A stretch of 64,000 nt of DNA from Halomonas sp. LBP4 (lineage in GTDB: Bacteria; Pseudomonadota; Gammaproteobacteria; Pseudomonadales; Halomonadaceae). Where the stretch lies: assembly GCF_003202205.1 (NCBI RefSeq), contig NZ_PDOG01000001.1:466507-530506 (forward strand), in the 5' to 3' direction. The translations under genes and the position numbers were made by a program. This document shows, one piece after another, positions 10,701 through 20,940 of this stretch. The notes under the pieces were generated by a model. That model saw only the letters and a list, made by a program, of their open reading frames with translations, was not told the origin of the DNA and made no database searches. How positions within the stretch are numbered: the first letter of the stretch is position 1; each line of letters opens with the position of its first letter.

Positions 10701-11999
10701 TTAGGGCAGCTCGGCGCGATTGCAGAAGGCGGTCAGCACCCGGGCCAGCGAGGCCACGTCGCGCGCCCCCGCGGTCTCGCGGATCGAGTGCATCGCCCAC
10801 TGGGGCACACCCACATCGAGGGTCGGCACACCGAGCTCGGTGGCGGTGATCGGCCCGATGGTGCTGCCGCACGCCATGTCGGCACGGGTGACGAAGGTCT
10901 GCACCGGTTCACCCACCTCGCGGCAGAGATCCCGGAACATGGCGGCCGTTGCACTGTTGGTAGCATAGCGCTGGTTGGCGTTGACCTTGATCACCGGCCC
11001 GCCGTTGATCGCCGGACCGTGGGCGGCGTCATGCTTGTCCGGGAAGTTCGGGTGAAGGGCGTGGGCATTGTCGCAGGAGATCATCCTCGAGGCCTGGATC
11101 AGCCGGATGAATCCCTCGTCGCCGGCCTCGCCGAGCTGGGCGTTGACCCGCTTGAGGACATCGCCGAGGAAGGGTCCCTGGGCACCGCAGGCGCTGGCGC
11201 TGCCGACCTCCTCGTGGTCGTTGGCCACCAGCAGCGCCCCCTGGCTGCCGTCGCTGGCCAGCAGCGCCTCCAGGCCGATGAAGCAGGAGAGCAGGTTGTC
11301 GAGCTGGGCGCCGGCGATCAGCTCCCCCTCGACGCCGACCCGGGAGGGCGGCTGCATGTCATGGAAAGCCAGCTCGACGTCGAGGATCTCGGCACCGGAC
11401 AGGCCGTGCTGCTCGTCCAGCCAGGCCAGCAGCAAGCGCTCCAGGTCGGGCCGATCGCCTCCCTGGAGGAACACCGGCGCCATCTCGGTCTGGGCGTTCA
11501 GGGCGCGGCCGTTGTTGGCCTCCCGGTCGAGGTGGATCGCCAGGCTCGGGATGATCGCCACCGCACGGTCGACATGGAGCAGCACACCTTCCAGGTGCCC
11601 GTCGGGATGGCGGACGTGTACCCGCCCGGCCAGCCCCAGCTCGCGGTCGAACCAGGGCGCCAGCAAGGCACCGCCGTAGACCTCGACCCCCAGTTGCAGC
11701 CAGCCGGCGGCGGTCTGGGCGGCATGGGGCTTGAGCCGCAGCCCCGGACTGTCGGTATGGGCACCGATCATGCGCAGCGCTGCCAACGCCCCCTCCGGCA
11801 GCTGCAGGGCGATGATCGAGGAGTCGTTACGGGTGACGAAGACCCGCTCGCCGGGGGCGAGTTGCCAGGCCTCGGTCTCGTCGAGACGCCGGAAACCGGC
11901 GCCCTCGAGTCGTGCGGCCATATTGGCCACGGCGTGCCAGGGCGTGGGCGAACGGCGCAGGAAATCGAGCAATCGCTCGAGCAGGTCGTCCTGTGGCAT
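10701..11999 (-). CDS. apeB: M18-family aspartyl-type aminopeptidase
   Basis: Metallo-aminopeptidase releasing N-terminal acidic residues; cytoplasmic and usually dodecameric. The 432-residue product has zinc-ligand motifs GAHTDSPGL (His), NDHEEVGS (Asp/Glu-Glu) and the C-terminal GVPQWAMHSIRET (His). ATG at 11999 was chosen because PQDDLLERLLDFLRRSPTP matches the family N-terminus; in-frame upstream codons would add an atypical extension. It is convergent with tRNA-Met and divergent from prc. Confidence 0.94.
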   Translation of the reverse strand: MPQDDLLERLLDFLRRSPTPWHAVANMAARLEGAGFRRLDETEAWQLAPGERVFVTRNDSSIIALQLPEGALAALRMIGAHTDSPGLRLKPHAAQTAAGWLQLGVEVYGGALLAPWFDRELGLAGRVHVRHPDGHLEGVLLHVDRAVAIIPSLAIHLDREANNGRALNAQTEMAPVFLQGGDRPDLERLLLAWLDEQHGLSGAEILDVELAFHDMQPPSRVGVEGELIAGAQLDNLLSCFIGLEALLASDGSQGALLVANDHEEVGSASACGAQGPFLGDVLKRVNAQLGEAGDEGFIRLIQASRMISCDNAHALHPNFPDKHDAAHGPAINGGPVIKVNANQRYATNSATAAMFRDLCREVGEPVQTFVTRADMACGSTIGPITATELGVPTLDVGVPQWAMHSIRETAGARDVASLARVLTAFCNRAELP

Positions 12000-12147
12000 A
12001 GGCGTCCTCAATGCAGGGGTCGTGGGGTGATACAGGGTCATACGACCGGGTCGAGCTGCTACAATGCCCGCTCGGTCCACGCAACTCGACAGCCGAGCGC
12101 GGGTCTAGGGAAGAAGTAGTGTACATGAAACCGGGAGTGCTTCATTG

Positions 12148-14208
12148 ATGAGCCTGTTTGCCACCCTTGGCCGTTCGGTTGCCCTGGCGGGCCTGCTGAT
12201 GGTCGCCAACACCGCCTTCGCAGAGCTGCAACCCACCGAGGCCCAGCGCCAGGCGGCCGTGGAAGTGGCCGAGTCGCTGCGCTATGGCCACTATGATGAG
12301 GTCAGCCTCGACGACGCCTGGTCGCACCGGGCCTTCGAGCGCTACCTCGACATCCTCGACGGCCAGCGCGCCTATCTGCTGCGCGAGGACGTGGAGGCCT
12401 TCCGCGACCTGGAAAGCACCATGGACGACGCCCTCATCGACGGCGACCTGGAGCGGGTCTTTGCCCTCTACCAGCGCCACCACGAGCGGGCCGAGTCGCG
12501 CTTCGAATGGCTGCTGACCAGGCTCGACGAGGCCACCACCTTTCGTTTCGACACCGACCAGCGCCTGGAACTGGAGCGCGAGGACGCCTCCTGGGCCGAC
12601 AGCCAGGCCGAGCTGGACGAGCTGTGGCTCAAGCGCCTGAAGAACGCTGCCCTCACTCAGGTGATCGGCGGCCAGGACGACGACCAGGTGGAAGCCAACC
12701 TGCGACAGCGCTATGAAGGCCAGCTCGCCAGCTTGCGGCAGACCGAACCCGAGGACGTCTTCGGGCTGTTCATGGCCGCGGTGACCAGCAGCATCGACCC
12801 CCACAGCGAGTACCTCTCGCCACGGCAGGGCGAGTCCTTCGACATCCAGATGCGCCTCTCGCTGGAAGGCATCGGCGCCCTGCTCGAGTCCGACGGCGAG
12901 TACGTCAAGGTGTCGAGCCTGGTGCCCGGCGGCCCCGCCGAGCGCGCCGGCGTGCTGGAGCCTGCCGACCGCATCATCGCCGTGGGCCAGGAAGACGAGG
13001 AGAAGATGGTCAACGTGGTGGGCATGCGGCTCGACAACGTGGTCGAGCTGATCCGCGGCCCCAAGGGCTCGGTGGTGCGCCTCGACGTGGTGCCGGCCCA
13101 GGCCGTCGACATGACCCGCTCCAAGGTCGTCGAGATCACCCGCGACACCGTCAGCCTCGAGGACCAGGCCGCCAAGGGCGAGGTGATCGAGATCGAGCGC
13201 GACGACGGCGTGCACCGCATCGGCGCCATCAAGATCCCTACCTTCTACGTCGACTTCGACGCCTGGCAGGCCGGCGAGGAGGACTACCGCAGCACCACCC
13301 GCGACGTGGCCCGGGAGATCGAGCGCCTCAAGGAGGAAGGCGTCGAGGGCATCGTCCTCGACCTGCGCAACAATGGCGGCGGCGCCCTGCAGGAGGCCAA
13401 CTCGCTGATCGGCCTGTTCATCGACCGCGGCCCCACCGTGCAGGTACGTGACGCCCGTGGGCGCATCAGCCTCTACGGCGACACCGAGACCGGCACCGTC
13501 TATGACGGCCCGCTGGGCGTGCTGGTGAACCGTCTCTCGGCCTCCGCCTCGGAGATCTTCGCCGGCGCCATCCAGGACTATGGCCGCGGCCTGGTGCTGG
13601 GCAACCCGACCTTCGGCAAGGGCACGGTGCAGACCCTCAACGAGCTGAGCCACGGCCAGATCAAGCTGACCCGTGCCAAGTTCTACCGCATCTCCGGCGA
13701 CAGCACCCAGCACCGCGGGGTCGAGCCCGACATCATCTTCCCCAACCTGGTGGACCCGGAGATCATCGGCGAGAGCAGCCTCGACAATGCCCTGGCGTGG
13801 GATACCGTACGCGCCGTGCAGTACCGTACCTACGGCGAGCCCTGGAAGTACCTCGAGACGCTCAAGGACCGGCACCGCATCCGTGCCGACGAGCTGCCCA
13901 ACTTCCGCTACCTGGAGCGCCAGGCCGAGCTGGCGAAGAGCAGGCGCGAGAAGACCACCAGCGTCAGCCTCAACCGCGAGCAGCGCCAGCGCGAGGTCGA
14001 GGCCCGGGAAGCCGAGCAGCTCGCCCTCGAGAACCAGCGCCGCCGGGCCCTGGGGCTAGACCCGCTCGAGGAGTGGATCGACACTCGGGACGAGGAGTCG
14101 GACGACGCGGACGAGCCGGTGGATCGTGCTCAGGTGCAGGAAGCCGCCCAGATCCTGCTCGACTATGCCCAGCTCGACGGCAGCTACCGGCTGGCCAACC
14201 GGGACTGA
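12148..14208 (+). CDS. prc: Tail-specific (C-terminal processing) periplasmic protease
   Basis: S41-family serine protease that degrades periplasmic proteins with nonpolar C-termini and tunes peptidoglycan hydrolases. The 686-residue protein has a signal peptide ending near NTAFA, an N-terminal helical region, a PDZ domain (about 240-330), the catalytic region SASASEIFAG (Ser) with the Lys in NPTFGKGTVQT, and a C-terminal DUF3340-type extension rich in Arg/Glu. ATG at 12148 has a GGGAG site 12 bases upstream. A TACAAT hexamer at 12060-12065 may be the -10 element. Confidence 0.95.
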   Translation: MSLFATLGRSVALAGLLMVANTAFAELQPTEAQRQAAVEVAESLRYGHYDEVSLDDAWSHRAFERYLDILDGQRAYLLREDVEAFRDLESTMDDALIDGDLERVFALYQRHHERAESRFEWLLTRLDEATTFRFDTDQRLELEREDASWADSQAELDELWLKRLKNAALTQVIGGQDDDQVEANLRQRYEGQLASLRQTEPEDVFGLFMAAVTSSIDPHSEYLSPRQGESFDIQMRLSLEGIGALLESDGEYVKVSSLVPGGPAERAGVLEPADRIIAVGQEDEEKMVNVVGMRLDNVVELIRGPKGSVVRLDVVPAQAVDMTRSKVVEITRDTVSLEDQAAKGEVIEIERDDGVHRIGAIKIPTFYVDFDAWQAGEEDYRSTTRDVAREIERLKEEGVEGIVLDLRNNGGGALQEANSLIGLFIDRGPTVQVRDARGRISLYGDTETGTVYDGPLGVLVNRLSASASEIFAGAIQDYGRGLVLGNPTFGKGTVQTLNELSHGQIKLTRAKFYRISGDSTQHRGVEPDIIFPNLVDPEIIGESSLDNALAWDTVRAVQYRTYGEPWKYLETLKDRHRIRADELPNFRYLERQAELAKSRREKTTSVSLNREQRQREVEAREAEQLALENQRRRALGLDPLEEWIDTRDEESDDADEPVDRAQVQEAAQILLDYAQLDGSYRLANRD

Positions 14209-14230
14209 GCCCCTCCCCTTTCACCCTCGG

Positions 14231-14260
14231 AACGCGCCGGCCCCCGGCGCGTTCTGCTTT
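14231..14260 (+). terminator. Terminator after prc
   Basis: AACGCGCCGG pairs perfectly with CCGGCGCGTT around a CCC loop, followed by CTGCTTT. It closes the prc transcript. Confidence 0.85.
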
Positions 14261-14261
14261 G

Positions 14262-14470
14262 CACGCAGGTCAAGGTCACCGGCACAACGAAGCGGCGCTA
14301 CACCTCGAGGATGGTTCGTATGGGAATCCCGGCGCGGTTCAGGCCCGAATTCCGGAACAGGTCGGCAGCAGTCGGCCGCGAGGGGGTTATCCAAGGACTG
14401 CTTGGCGTGTCATTTCGCCCCCTCCCCCAAACACCCCCTACATAAGCCCCGGCCTGGCCGGGGCTTTTTA
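14262..14470 (+). ncRNA. Candidate small RNA with several GGA motifs
   Basis: No convincing gene occupies this stretch, yet it ends in a second plus-strand terminator (14444-14470) after the prc terminator has already closed upstream transcription. The interval contains four GGA motifs, including CGAGGATGG and one in the small hairpin CCAAGGACTGCTTGG, resembling CsrA/RsmA-binding sites in CsrB/RsmY-type RNAs. No GacA-type upstream box was found. This is a structural inference, not a recognised family. Confidence 0.3.
14444..14470 (+). terminator. Strong plus-strand terminator without an upstream gene
   Basis: AAGCCCCGG pairs with CCGGGGCTT around CCTGG, followed by TTTTTATT. The U-tract is on the plus strand, so it is not oriented for the minus-strand methyltransferase ending at 14500. 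Confidence 0.85.
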
Positions 14471-14499
14471 TTCCCGGTGATCTTGTAAGCTGATTTCCG

Positions 14500-15333
14500 T
14501 CAAAAGCGATAGAGCAGGAAACGGCCCAATCTTCGGAAGGCGGGAACGGATTGGTACAGGCAGATCGTCAGACGGGTGGGCCATGACATCCTGGCGATCT
14601 GTGTCGGGTCGAGCCCGGTGAGTTCCTTCACGAGTTTGAGCTTGGGAACTTGGCGTTCGAGTTCGCGCGGATCGTCGATACCCCAGTGAAGGGAGGCGCC
14701 GGTTGCCCTGACCGGTGGGGCGAGCCTGAGCAGGCTAACGCCGAGCCGGCTGTAGCCGTCGAAGGCGAGTTCGCCACTCGGAAAACTTTCCGTGAGTGTA
14801 TCGAGGAGGCGGAGCACTTCGTGCTTGCGGAGATAAGGGAGGAGGCCTTCGGCGATCACCATCGCCGGCTGGTCCGCGGGCACATCGCGCAGCCAGTCCG
14901 GGTCGGTGACGGATGCCCCGATCAGGTGACATCCATCGCGTTCCGGGTACAAGCGGCGGCGCAGCTCGATCACCTTCGGGAAGTCGACATCGAACCAGCG
15001 CACGCTGGTGGGCGGCTCGAGTCGGAACACCCGGCTGTCCAAGCCACAGCCAAGGTGCAGTACCGTCGCAACAGGGGTGTGGTCAATGAATTCACGTGTC
15101 CAGTCATCGAAGATCTTGGCCCTCAACGCCAGGCCGATCATGGGGTCGTGCGGGACGTTGAGTTTCGCGAAATCGTAATCGATCCGGCGAATGGTGTTGG
15201 CGGCGAACTCGTCCTTGAGCAGCGAGTCCGGCATGCGGCTCTCCATGGCCTTGGCATAGAGCGTGATGAGGAAAGTTTCCTGCTTTCCGCTCAGGGTGAT
15301 CTTCTCGGCTGGCATCCGCGTCTCCCGATTCAT
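14500..15333 (-). CDS. Class I SAM-dependent O-methyltransferase (LCMT/TcmP-like)
   Basis: 277-residue methyltransferase of the leucine-carboxyl/TcmP-like family. The SAM motif VLHLGCGLDSRVFRL (near residue 90) with the GLDSR signature is diagnostic, followed by RWFDVDFPKVI and a central MVIAEGLLPYL. Substrates of this bacterial family are mostly small molecules and cannot be told here. ATG at 15333 is immediately preceded by a palindromic operator; ATG 15315 is an alternative start. The gene stands alone. Confidence 0.85.
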   Translation of the reverse strand: MNRETRMPAEKITLSGKQETFLITLYAKAMESRMPDSLLKDEFAANTIRRIDYDFAKLNVPHDPMIGLALRAKIFDDWTREFIDHTPVATVLHLGCGLDSRVFRLEPPTSVRWFDVDFPKVIELRRRLYPERDGCHLIGASVTDPDWLRDVPADQPAMVIAEGLLPYLRKHEVLRLLDTLTESFPSGELAFDGYSRLGVSLLRLAPPVRATGASLHWGIDDPRELERQVPKLKLVKELTGLDPTQIARMSWPTRLTICLYQSVPAFRRLGRFLLYRF

Positions 15334-15345
15334 AAGCACAGTGTA

Positions 15346-15359
15346 AGTAAGTGCTTACT
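15346..15359. promoter_or_regulatory. TetR-type operator ahead of the methyltransferase
   Basis: Perfect inverted repeat AGTAAG-TG-CTTACT ending 13 bases before the methyltransferase ATG. Its form fits TetR-family operators. No TetR gene is adjacent; BetI, the nearest, has a different operator sequence. Confidence 0.6.
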
Positions 15360-15540
15360 GGGAAGACCAAGAAAAATTCGAAGAGCGTGACAAGCCTGCG
15401 GCCATTCGGGGGGCGGGGCGAAGTGAGGACTCGCTCCATTGTGGAGCAATGCAAGCATTTGATTTCGTGGATTTTCTGTGACTATGCAAGGGGAAGCGAT
15501 CCGCTACTATGCTGATAACATGTAGCCAGAGGCAGGCGAG

Positions 15541-15981
15541 ATGGTAATCGACGAAAGAAAGAAGTACAGGAAAATCATGCGGGTGGGAATGCTGATGGTG
15601 GCGGCGTTGATTGCCCTGGCCACGAGCGAGACGTGGGCCAATACGGCGCCATATGTGGCCACGCCCGACGGCGACGGTGTGCAACGTATCCGCCTCGTCG
15701 GTGGCAGTTATTTCTTCGAGCCCGAGCATATTCAGGTCAAGGCAGGCGTCCCGGTGGAACTGGTGGCCAGCCGGGAGCGCGGTCTTGTGCCGCATAACCT
15801 GGTGATCCAGTCGGAGGTGTTGGGGCTCGATATCGAAGAGGAACTGGAACGTGAGGAGAAGGTCATCCGCTTTACCCCTCAGGTGCCGGGTCGGGTGGTC
15901 TTCTATTGCGGGAAAAAGTTGTGGTTCCTGCCCAGCCACCGCAACAGAGGAATGTCCGGTGTGCTGGAGGTGGTGGAGTGA
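15541..15981 (+). CDS. Exported cupredoxin-domain protein
   Basis: 146-residue protein with an N-terminal signal peptide (hydrophobic 15-28, likely cut after TWA) and one cupredoxin domain. Candidate type-1 copper ligands are His85 (VPHNLV), Cys123 (FYCGKK), His133 and Met138 (PSHRNRGM), the correct His...Cys-X9-His-X4-Met order. It may carry electrons or bind copper in the periplasm; no oxidase or copper-export partner is adjacent. A TTGATT/TATGCA promoter-like pair lies about 70-45 bases upstream. Confidence 0.8.
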   Translation: MVIDERKKYRKIMRVGMLMVAALIALATSETWANTAPYVATPDGDGVQRIRLVGGSYFFEPEHIQVKAGVPVELVASRERGLVPHNLVIQSEVLGLDIEEELEREEKVIRFTPQVPGRVVFYCGKKLWFLPSHRNRGMSGVLEVVE

Positions 15982-16011
15982 TCCATGCTGCCGACGCCTT
16001 GCTGATGGAGG

Positions 16012-16115
16012 ATTGAGCAGGCCCCGGAGGCCCGCATCCGCGAGTAGTCCGCCGGTGTTGGCGGTGGTGGTCTTGCCAACGCCCCCTTGGTGGAGAGCAC
16101 CGCTATGATACGCAT
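16012..16115 (-). pseudogene. Frameshifted 5' fragment of a ParA/Soj-like ATPase gene
   Basis: On the minus strand an ATG at 16115 begins MRIIAVLSTKG. A one-base deletion in the following G-run (16082-16086) shifts frame, and the adjacent frame continues GVGKTTTANTGGLLADAGLR. Joined, this reads as the deviant Walker A N-terminus of a ParA-family ATPase. Similarity stops after about 35 codons, so the gene is both frameshifted and truncated. Such ParA proteins are typical terminal genes of integrative conjugative elements, and this remnant lies next to a tRNA cluster. Confidence 0.75.
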
Positions 16116-16203
16116 GCCAAATCCCCGTTCCTGGTGGATGGAACAGGTGATGACTCATGGCACTACGTCATTGAAAGCGTTAGCAAAAAGCTACGGTGCG
16201 GTG

Positions 16204-16220
16204 GGCTCCTATCGAGGAGT
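16204..16220 (-). other. Collapsed tRNA-Asn remnant
   Basis: The hairpin CTCCT-ATCG-AGGAG fuses the first ten bases of a tRNA-Asn acceptor end to a GGAGCC 3'-end-like sequence. It occurs exactly where a third tandem tRNA-Asn would start after a repeated spacer (16221-16253 resembles 16330-16372). It is too short to be a tRNA. Confidence 0.5.
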
Positions 16221-16253
16221 GACCGGTTACCGCGCTGTGCTCGCTGCCGAAGC

Positions 16254-16329
<76 letters not shown>

Positions 16330-16372
16330 ATGGCCGGTTACCGCGCTGTGCTCGCTGCCGTGGAGGCGAAGC

Positions 16373-16448
16373 TGGCTCCCCGAGCAGGACTCGAACCTGC
16401 GACCCAATGATTAACAGTCATTTGCTCTACCAACTGAGCTATCGGGGA
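16373..16448 (-). tRNA. tRNA-Asn (GTT)
   Basis: 76 bases with encoded CCA. The acceptor stem is TCCCCGA/TCGGGGA, and the anticodon loop CTGTTAA reads GTT. It differs from the downstream copy by compensatory acceptor changes and anticodon-stem bases. It is promoter-proximal in the array. Confidence 0.96.
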
Positions 16449-16469
16449 ATGGCCTCGAGCACGGGGCGT

Positions 16470-16497
16470 AGTATACGGATCGGGCGCGCCAGGTCAA
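16470..16497 (-). promoter_or_regulatory. Promoter of the tRNA-Asn array
   Basis: On the minus strand TTGACC (16497-16492) and TATACT (16475-16470) are 16 bases apart, about 21 bases before the first tRNA-Asn. Confidence 0.8.
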
Positions 16498-16532
16498 GAG
16501 GGTTTGCCATGGGCCCCGGCGTAGAGGCAACG

Positions 16533-16569
16533 AAAAACGCCCGCACGGATCATGACCGGGCGGGCGTTC
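16533..16569 (-). terminator. Terminator after minus-strand tRNA-Met
   Basis: Minus-strand stem AACGCCCGC / GCGGGCGTT followed by TTTTCG. It separates the tRNA-Met from the tRNA-Asn array, which has its own promoter. Confidence 0.8.
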
Positions 16570-16580
16570 TCGAACTGATC

Positions 16581-16657
16581 TGGTGGCTACGCCCTGATTT
16601 GAACAGGGGACCCCATCATTATGAGTGATGTGCTCTAACCAGCTGAGCTACGTAGCC
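16581..16657 (-). tRNA. tRNA-Met (CAT), elongator type
   Basis: 77 bases with CCA, almost identical to the gene at 10503. Differences seen are in the D loop (CAGCTGG for CAGTTGG) and T loop (TTCAAAT for TTCGAGT). Anticodon loop CTCATAA. Confidence 0.96.
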
Positions 16658-16700
16658 ATTTTCCCGTTGCCGGCCAGGTTGCGCCGGACAACGGGGCTGA

Positions 16701-16729
16701 ATTATGCACGCGGCCGGCCGACTTGGCAA
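16701..16729 (-). promoter_or_regulatory. Promoter of minus-strand tRNA-Met
   Basis: Minus-strand TTGCCA (16729-16724) and CATAAT (16706-16701), 17-base spacing. It is divergent from the bet operon. Confidence 0.65.
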
Positions 16730-16838
16730 GCCCCGAGCCCTGCTGTCAGGGCTATCGCAGATGGCGGTAACGCTCGAGGCTGTTCCGGCGACAGGTCGGC
16801 GAGGGGGCCTGTGTGCCCTCGCTCATCTATTTTTATTG

Positions 16839-16852
16839 ATTGAACGTTCAAT
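16839..16852. promoter_or_regulatory. BetI-type operator of the bet operon
   Basis: The perfect palindrome ATTGAACGTTCAAT, inside a TTTTATTG...AAAAAA tract, lies 83 bases upstream of betI. Its position and TetR-like symmetry fit choline-responsive autorepression by BetI. The flanking A/T tract is conspicuous in this GC-rich region. Confidence 0.75.
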
Positions 16853-16934
16853 AAAAAAATGCCATGCTGAGGGTATCGGCCATCCTGCTCCCCGTGGGCA
16901 GCAGGATGAACCCCACCGGAGAGGAGTCAGCAAG

Positions 16935-17540
16935 GTGCCCAAGGTCGGAATGCAACCCATCCGCCGCCAGCAGCTGATCAAGGCCACCATGGCGGCCATC
17001 GACGAGGTCGGCCTGGCCGACGCCACCGTGATGCGCATCGCCCGTCACGCCGGCGTCTCCGCCGGCATCATCAGCCACTACTTCGGCGGCAAGGATGGTC
17101 TGCTCGAGGCCACCATGCGCCAGATCCTCAGCGATCTCGGGACCGCTGTGGCGGCACGGCGGCGGGCACTCGCCGACGAGTGTCCCCGGGCTCACCTCGG
17201 CGCCATCATCGACGGCAACTTCGACCGCAGCCAGATCACCGGGCCGGTGGCCAAGACCTGGCTGGCCTTCTGGGCGAGCAGCATGCACAAGCCGACGCTG
17301 CAGCGCCTGCAGCGGGTCAACGACCATCGCCTCTACTCGAACCTGTGCAGCCAGTTCCGCCGCCTGATGCCCCGGGAGGAGGCGCGACGCGCCGCCCGCG
17401 GCCTGGCGGCGATGATCGACGGCCTGTGGCTGCGTGGCGCCCTGACACCGGCGGGGCTCGATGCCGACCGCGCTCGCCGGCTGGCCCATGAGTACCTGGA
17501 TCAACTGCTGGTCACCCATCCTTCGTCACCCCTTTCCTGA
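16935..17540 (+). CDS. betI: Choline-responsive TetR-family repressor BetI
   Basis: Represses the bet genes until choline is present. The GTG at 16935 follows a GGAGAGGAGT site and gives 201 residues starting (V/M)[14 protein letters not shown], the BetI hallmark. The helix-turn-helix is around [19 protein letters not shown] (about 35-53), and the rest is an all-helical ligand domain. Upstream in-frame codons lack the family sequence. It is followed 11 bases later by betB. Confidence 0.95.
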   Translation: MPKVGMQPIRRQQLIKATMAAIDEVGLADATVMRIARHAGVSAGIISHYFGGKDGLLEATMRQILSDLGTAVAARRRALADECPRAHLGAIIDGNFDRSQITGPVAKTWLAFWASSMHKPTLQRLQRVNDHRLYSNLCSQFRRLMPREEARRAARGLAAMIDGLWLRGALTPAGLDADRARRLAHEYLDQLLVTHPSSPLS

Positions 17541-17551
17541 GAGGAGACCCC

Positions 17552-19021
<1,470 letters not shown>

Positions 19022-19063
19022 CAGCGTCTTTCCGGGCCTTGCTAACGGCTAGGCTCACCTGAC

Positions 19064-19170
19064 AAGGGGCGCCGGGGGCAGGTCGCAGCGAGGGTCTTTT
19101 TCCAGGGAAGGAAAAAGTAGCGCCCAGGGATGGGTTCACAGCGCCCTCGCGGAGGCCTGCCTCCGGGATA
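19064..19170 (+). repeat. Dispersed nested-palindrome intergenic repeat, copy 1
   Basis: About 107 bases between betB and betA. The order is GCGCCGGGG, GCGAGGG, an inner hairpin (CTTTTTCC/GGAAAAAG), GTAGCGCCCA, GGGTT(C)ACAGCG, CCCTCGC, and a GCC-rich end. Other copies are at 20941, 42304 and 45327 (the last two reversed), with a fragment at 38390. Confidence 0.75.
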
Positions 19171-19205
19171 GCCCCGTCTCCGTTTCTGTTTTTTGGGAGA
19201 TCGCC

Positions 19206-20903
19206 ATGTCCCAGCTTCGCGAATTCGACTACGTCATCATCGGCGCCGGCTCCGCCGGCAACGTGCTCGCCACCCGCCTCACCGAGGACGCCGACGTCAG
19301 CGTGCTGCTGCTCGAGGCCGGCGGTCCCGACCACCGCCTCGATTTCCGCACCCAGATGCCGGCCGCACTCGCCTTCCCGCTGCAGGGCAAGCGCTACAAC
19401 TGGGCCTTCGAGACCGACCCGGAACCGCACATGGACGGCCGCCGCATGGAGTGCGGCCGCGGCAAGGGGCTGGGTGGCTCCTCGCTGATCAATGGCATGT
19501 GCTACATCCGTGGCAACGCCCTGGACTACGACCACTGGGCCAAGGCGCCCGGCCTCGAGGACTGGACCTACGCCGACTGCCTGCCCTACTTCAGGAAGGC
19601 GGAGAGCCGCGACATCGGCCCCGACGCCTACCATGGCGGCGACGGCCCGGTCAGCGTCACCACGCCGAAAGCGGGGAACAACCCGCTGTATCGCACCTTC
19701 ATCGAGGCCGGCGTGCAGGCGGGCTATGCCGAGACCGAAGACGTCAACGGCTATCGCCAGGAGGGTTTCGGCCCCATGGACCGCTTCGTCACCCCCCAGG
19801 GGCGTCGCGCCTCCACCGCGCGCGGCTATCTCGACCAGGCCAAGGGGCGTGAGAATCTCACCATCGAGACCCGCGCCACCACCGACGTCATCGAGTTCGA
19901 CGGCAAGCGCGCGGTGGGCGTGCGCTACGCGCGCAAGGGCCAGGGGCAGCGGGTACGCGCCCGCCGCGAGGTGCTGCTCTGTGCCGGGGCCATCGCCTCG
20001 CCGCAGATCCTGCAGCGTTCGGGCGTGGGCAATCCCGATCATCTCGCCGAGCTCGATATCCCCGTGGTCCACGACCTGCCCGGTGTCGGCGAGAACCTCC
20101 AGGACCATCTGGAGATGTACATCCAGTACGAGTGCAAGCAGCCGATCTCCCTCTATCCGGCGCTGAAATGGTATAACCAGCCCGGGATCGGCGCCGAGTG
20201 GCTGTTCCTCGGCCGCGGCGTCGGGGCCAGCAACCAGTTCGAGTCCTGTGGCTTCATCCGCAGCAGCGATGAGGAGAAGTGGCCCAACCTGCAATACCAC
20301 TTCCTGCCCATCGCCATCAGCTACAACGGCAAGAGCGCGGTGCAGGCCCACGGCTTCCAGGCTCATGTCGGCTCGATGCGCTCGGAGAGCCGCGGGCGCA
20401 TCCGCCTCACCTCCCGCGACCCCGGGGCCGCCCCCAGCATCCTGTTCAACTACATGGCCACCGACAAGGACTGGCAGGAGTTCCGCGACGCCATCCGCCT
20501 GACCCGCGAGATCATCGCCCAGCCCGCCTTCGACCGCTACCGCGGCCGGGAGATCTCTCCCGGGCCGGCGGTGCAGTCCGACGCCGAGCTCGACGCCTTC
20601 GTGCGCGAGCATGCCGAGACCGCCTACCACCCCTGCGGCAGTTGCCGCATGGGCGAGGGCGACGACGCCGTGGTGGACGGCCAGGGCCGGGTGCACGGCC
20701 TCGAGGGGCTGAGGGTCGTGGACGCCTCGCTGTTCCCGGTGATCCCTACCGGCAACCTCAACGCACCGACCATCATGCTGGCGGAGAAGATCGCCGACCG
20801 GATCCGCGGCCGGGAGCCGCTGCCGAAGAGCGATGCCCCCTACTATGTGGCGGGCGATGCTCCGGCCCGCGAAGAACCCCAGCGCCGGCTCGATCAAGCC
20901 TGA
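19206..20903 (+). CDS. betA: Choline dehydrogenase (GMC oxidoreductase)
   Basis: Membrane-associated FAD enzyme oxidising choline to betaine aldehyde. The 565-residue protein has the N-terminal dinucleotide motif [14 protein letters not shown], the GMC signature [15 protein letters not shown], the second GMC motif [13 protein letters not shown] and the catalytic His of [11 protein letters not shown]. It lies 184 bases from betB, separated by a dispersed repeat, and is flanked on its other side by a second copy. Confidence 0.97.
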   Translation: MSQLREFDYVIIGAGSAGNVLATRLTEDADVSVLLLEAGGPDHRLDFRTQMPAALAFPLQGKRYNWAFETDPEPHMDGRRMECGRGKGLGGSSLINGMCYIRGNALDYDHWAKAPGLEDWTYADCLPYFRKAESRDIGPDAYHGGDGPVSVTTPKAGNNPLYRTFIEAGVQAGYAETEDVNGYRQEGFGPMDRFVTPQGRRASTARGYLDQAKGRENLTIETRATTDVIEFDGKRAVGVRYARKGQGQRVRARREVLLCAGAIASPQILQRSGVGNPDHLAELDIPVVHDLPGVGENLQDHLEMYIQYECKQPISLYPALKWYNQPGIGAEWLFLGRGVGASNQFESCGFIRSSDEEKWPNLQYHFLPIAISYNGKSAVQAHGFQAHVGSMRSESRGRIRLTSRDPGAAPSILFNYMATDKDWQEFRDAIRLTREIIAQPAFDRYRGREISPGPAVQSDAELDAFVREHAETAYHPCGSCRMGEGDDAVVDGQGRVHGLEGLRVVDASLFPVIPTGNLNAPTIMLAEKIADRIRGREPLPKSDAPYYVAGDAPAREEPQRRLDQA

Positions 20904-20940
20904 CCGTTCCCGCCATGGCTGCTAGTCGTGACGTGAGGCG

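Noticed and set aside
14126..14488. Small protein gene after prc
   Set aside because: The open frame begins inside prc, crosses a strong terminator, and has no ribosome-binding site or recognisable sequence.
16204..16220. Functional tRNA or attachment site
   Set aside because: Only acceptor-end sequence remains; there is no anticodon arm or matching direct repeat in the window, so it is called a remnant.
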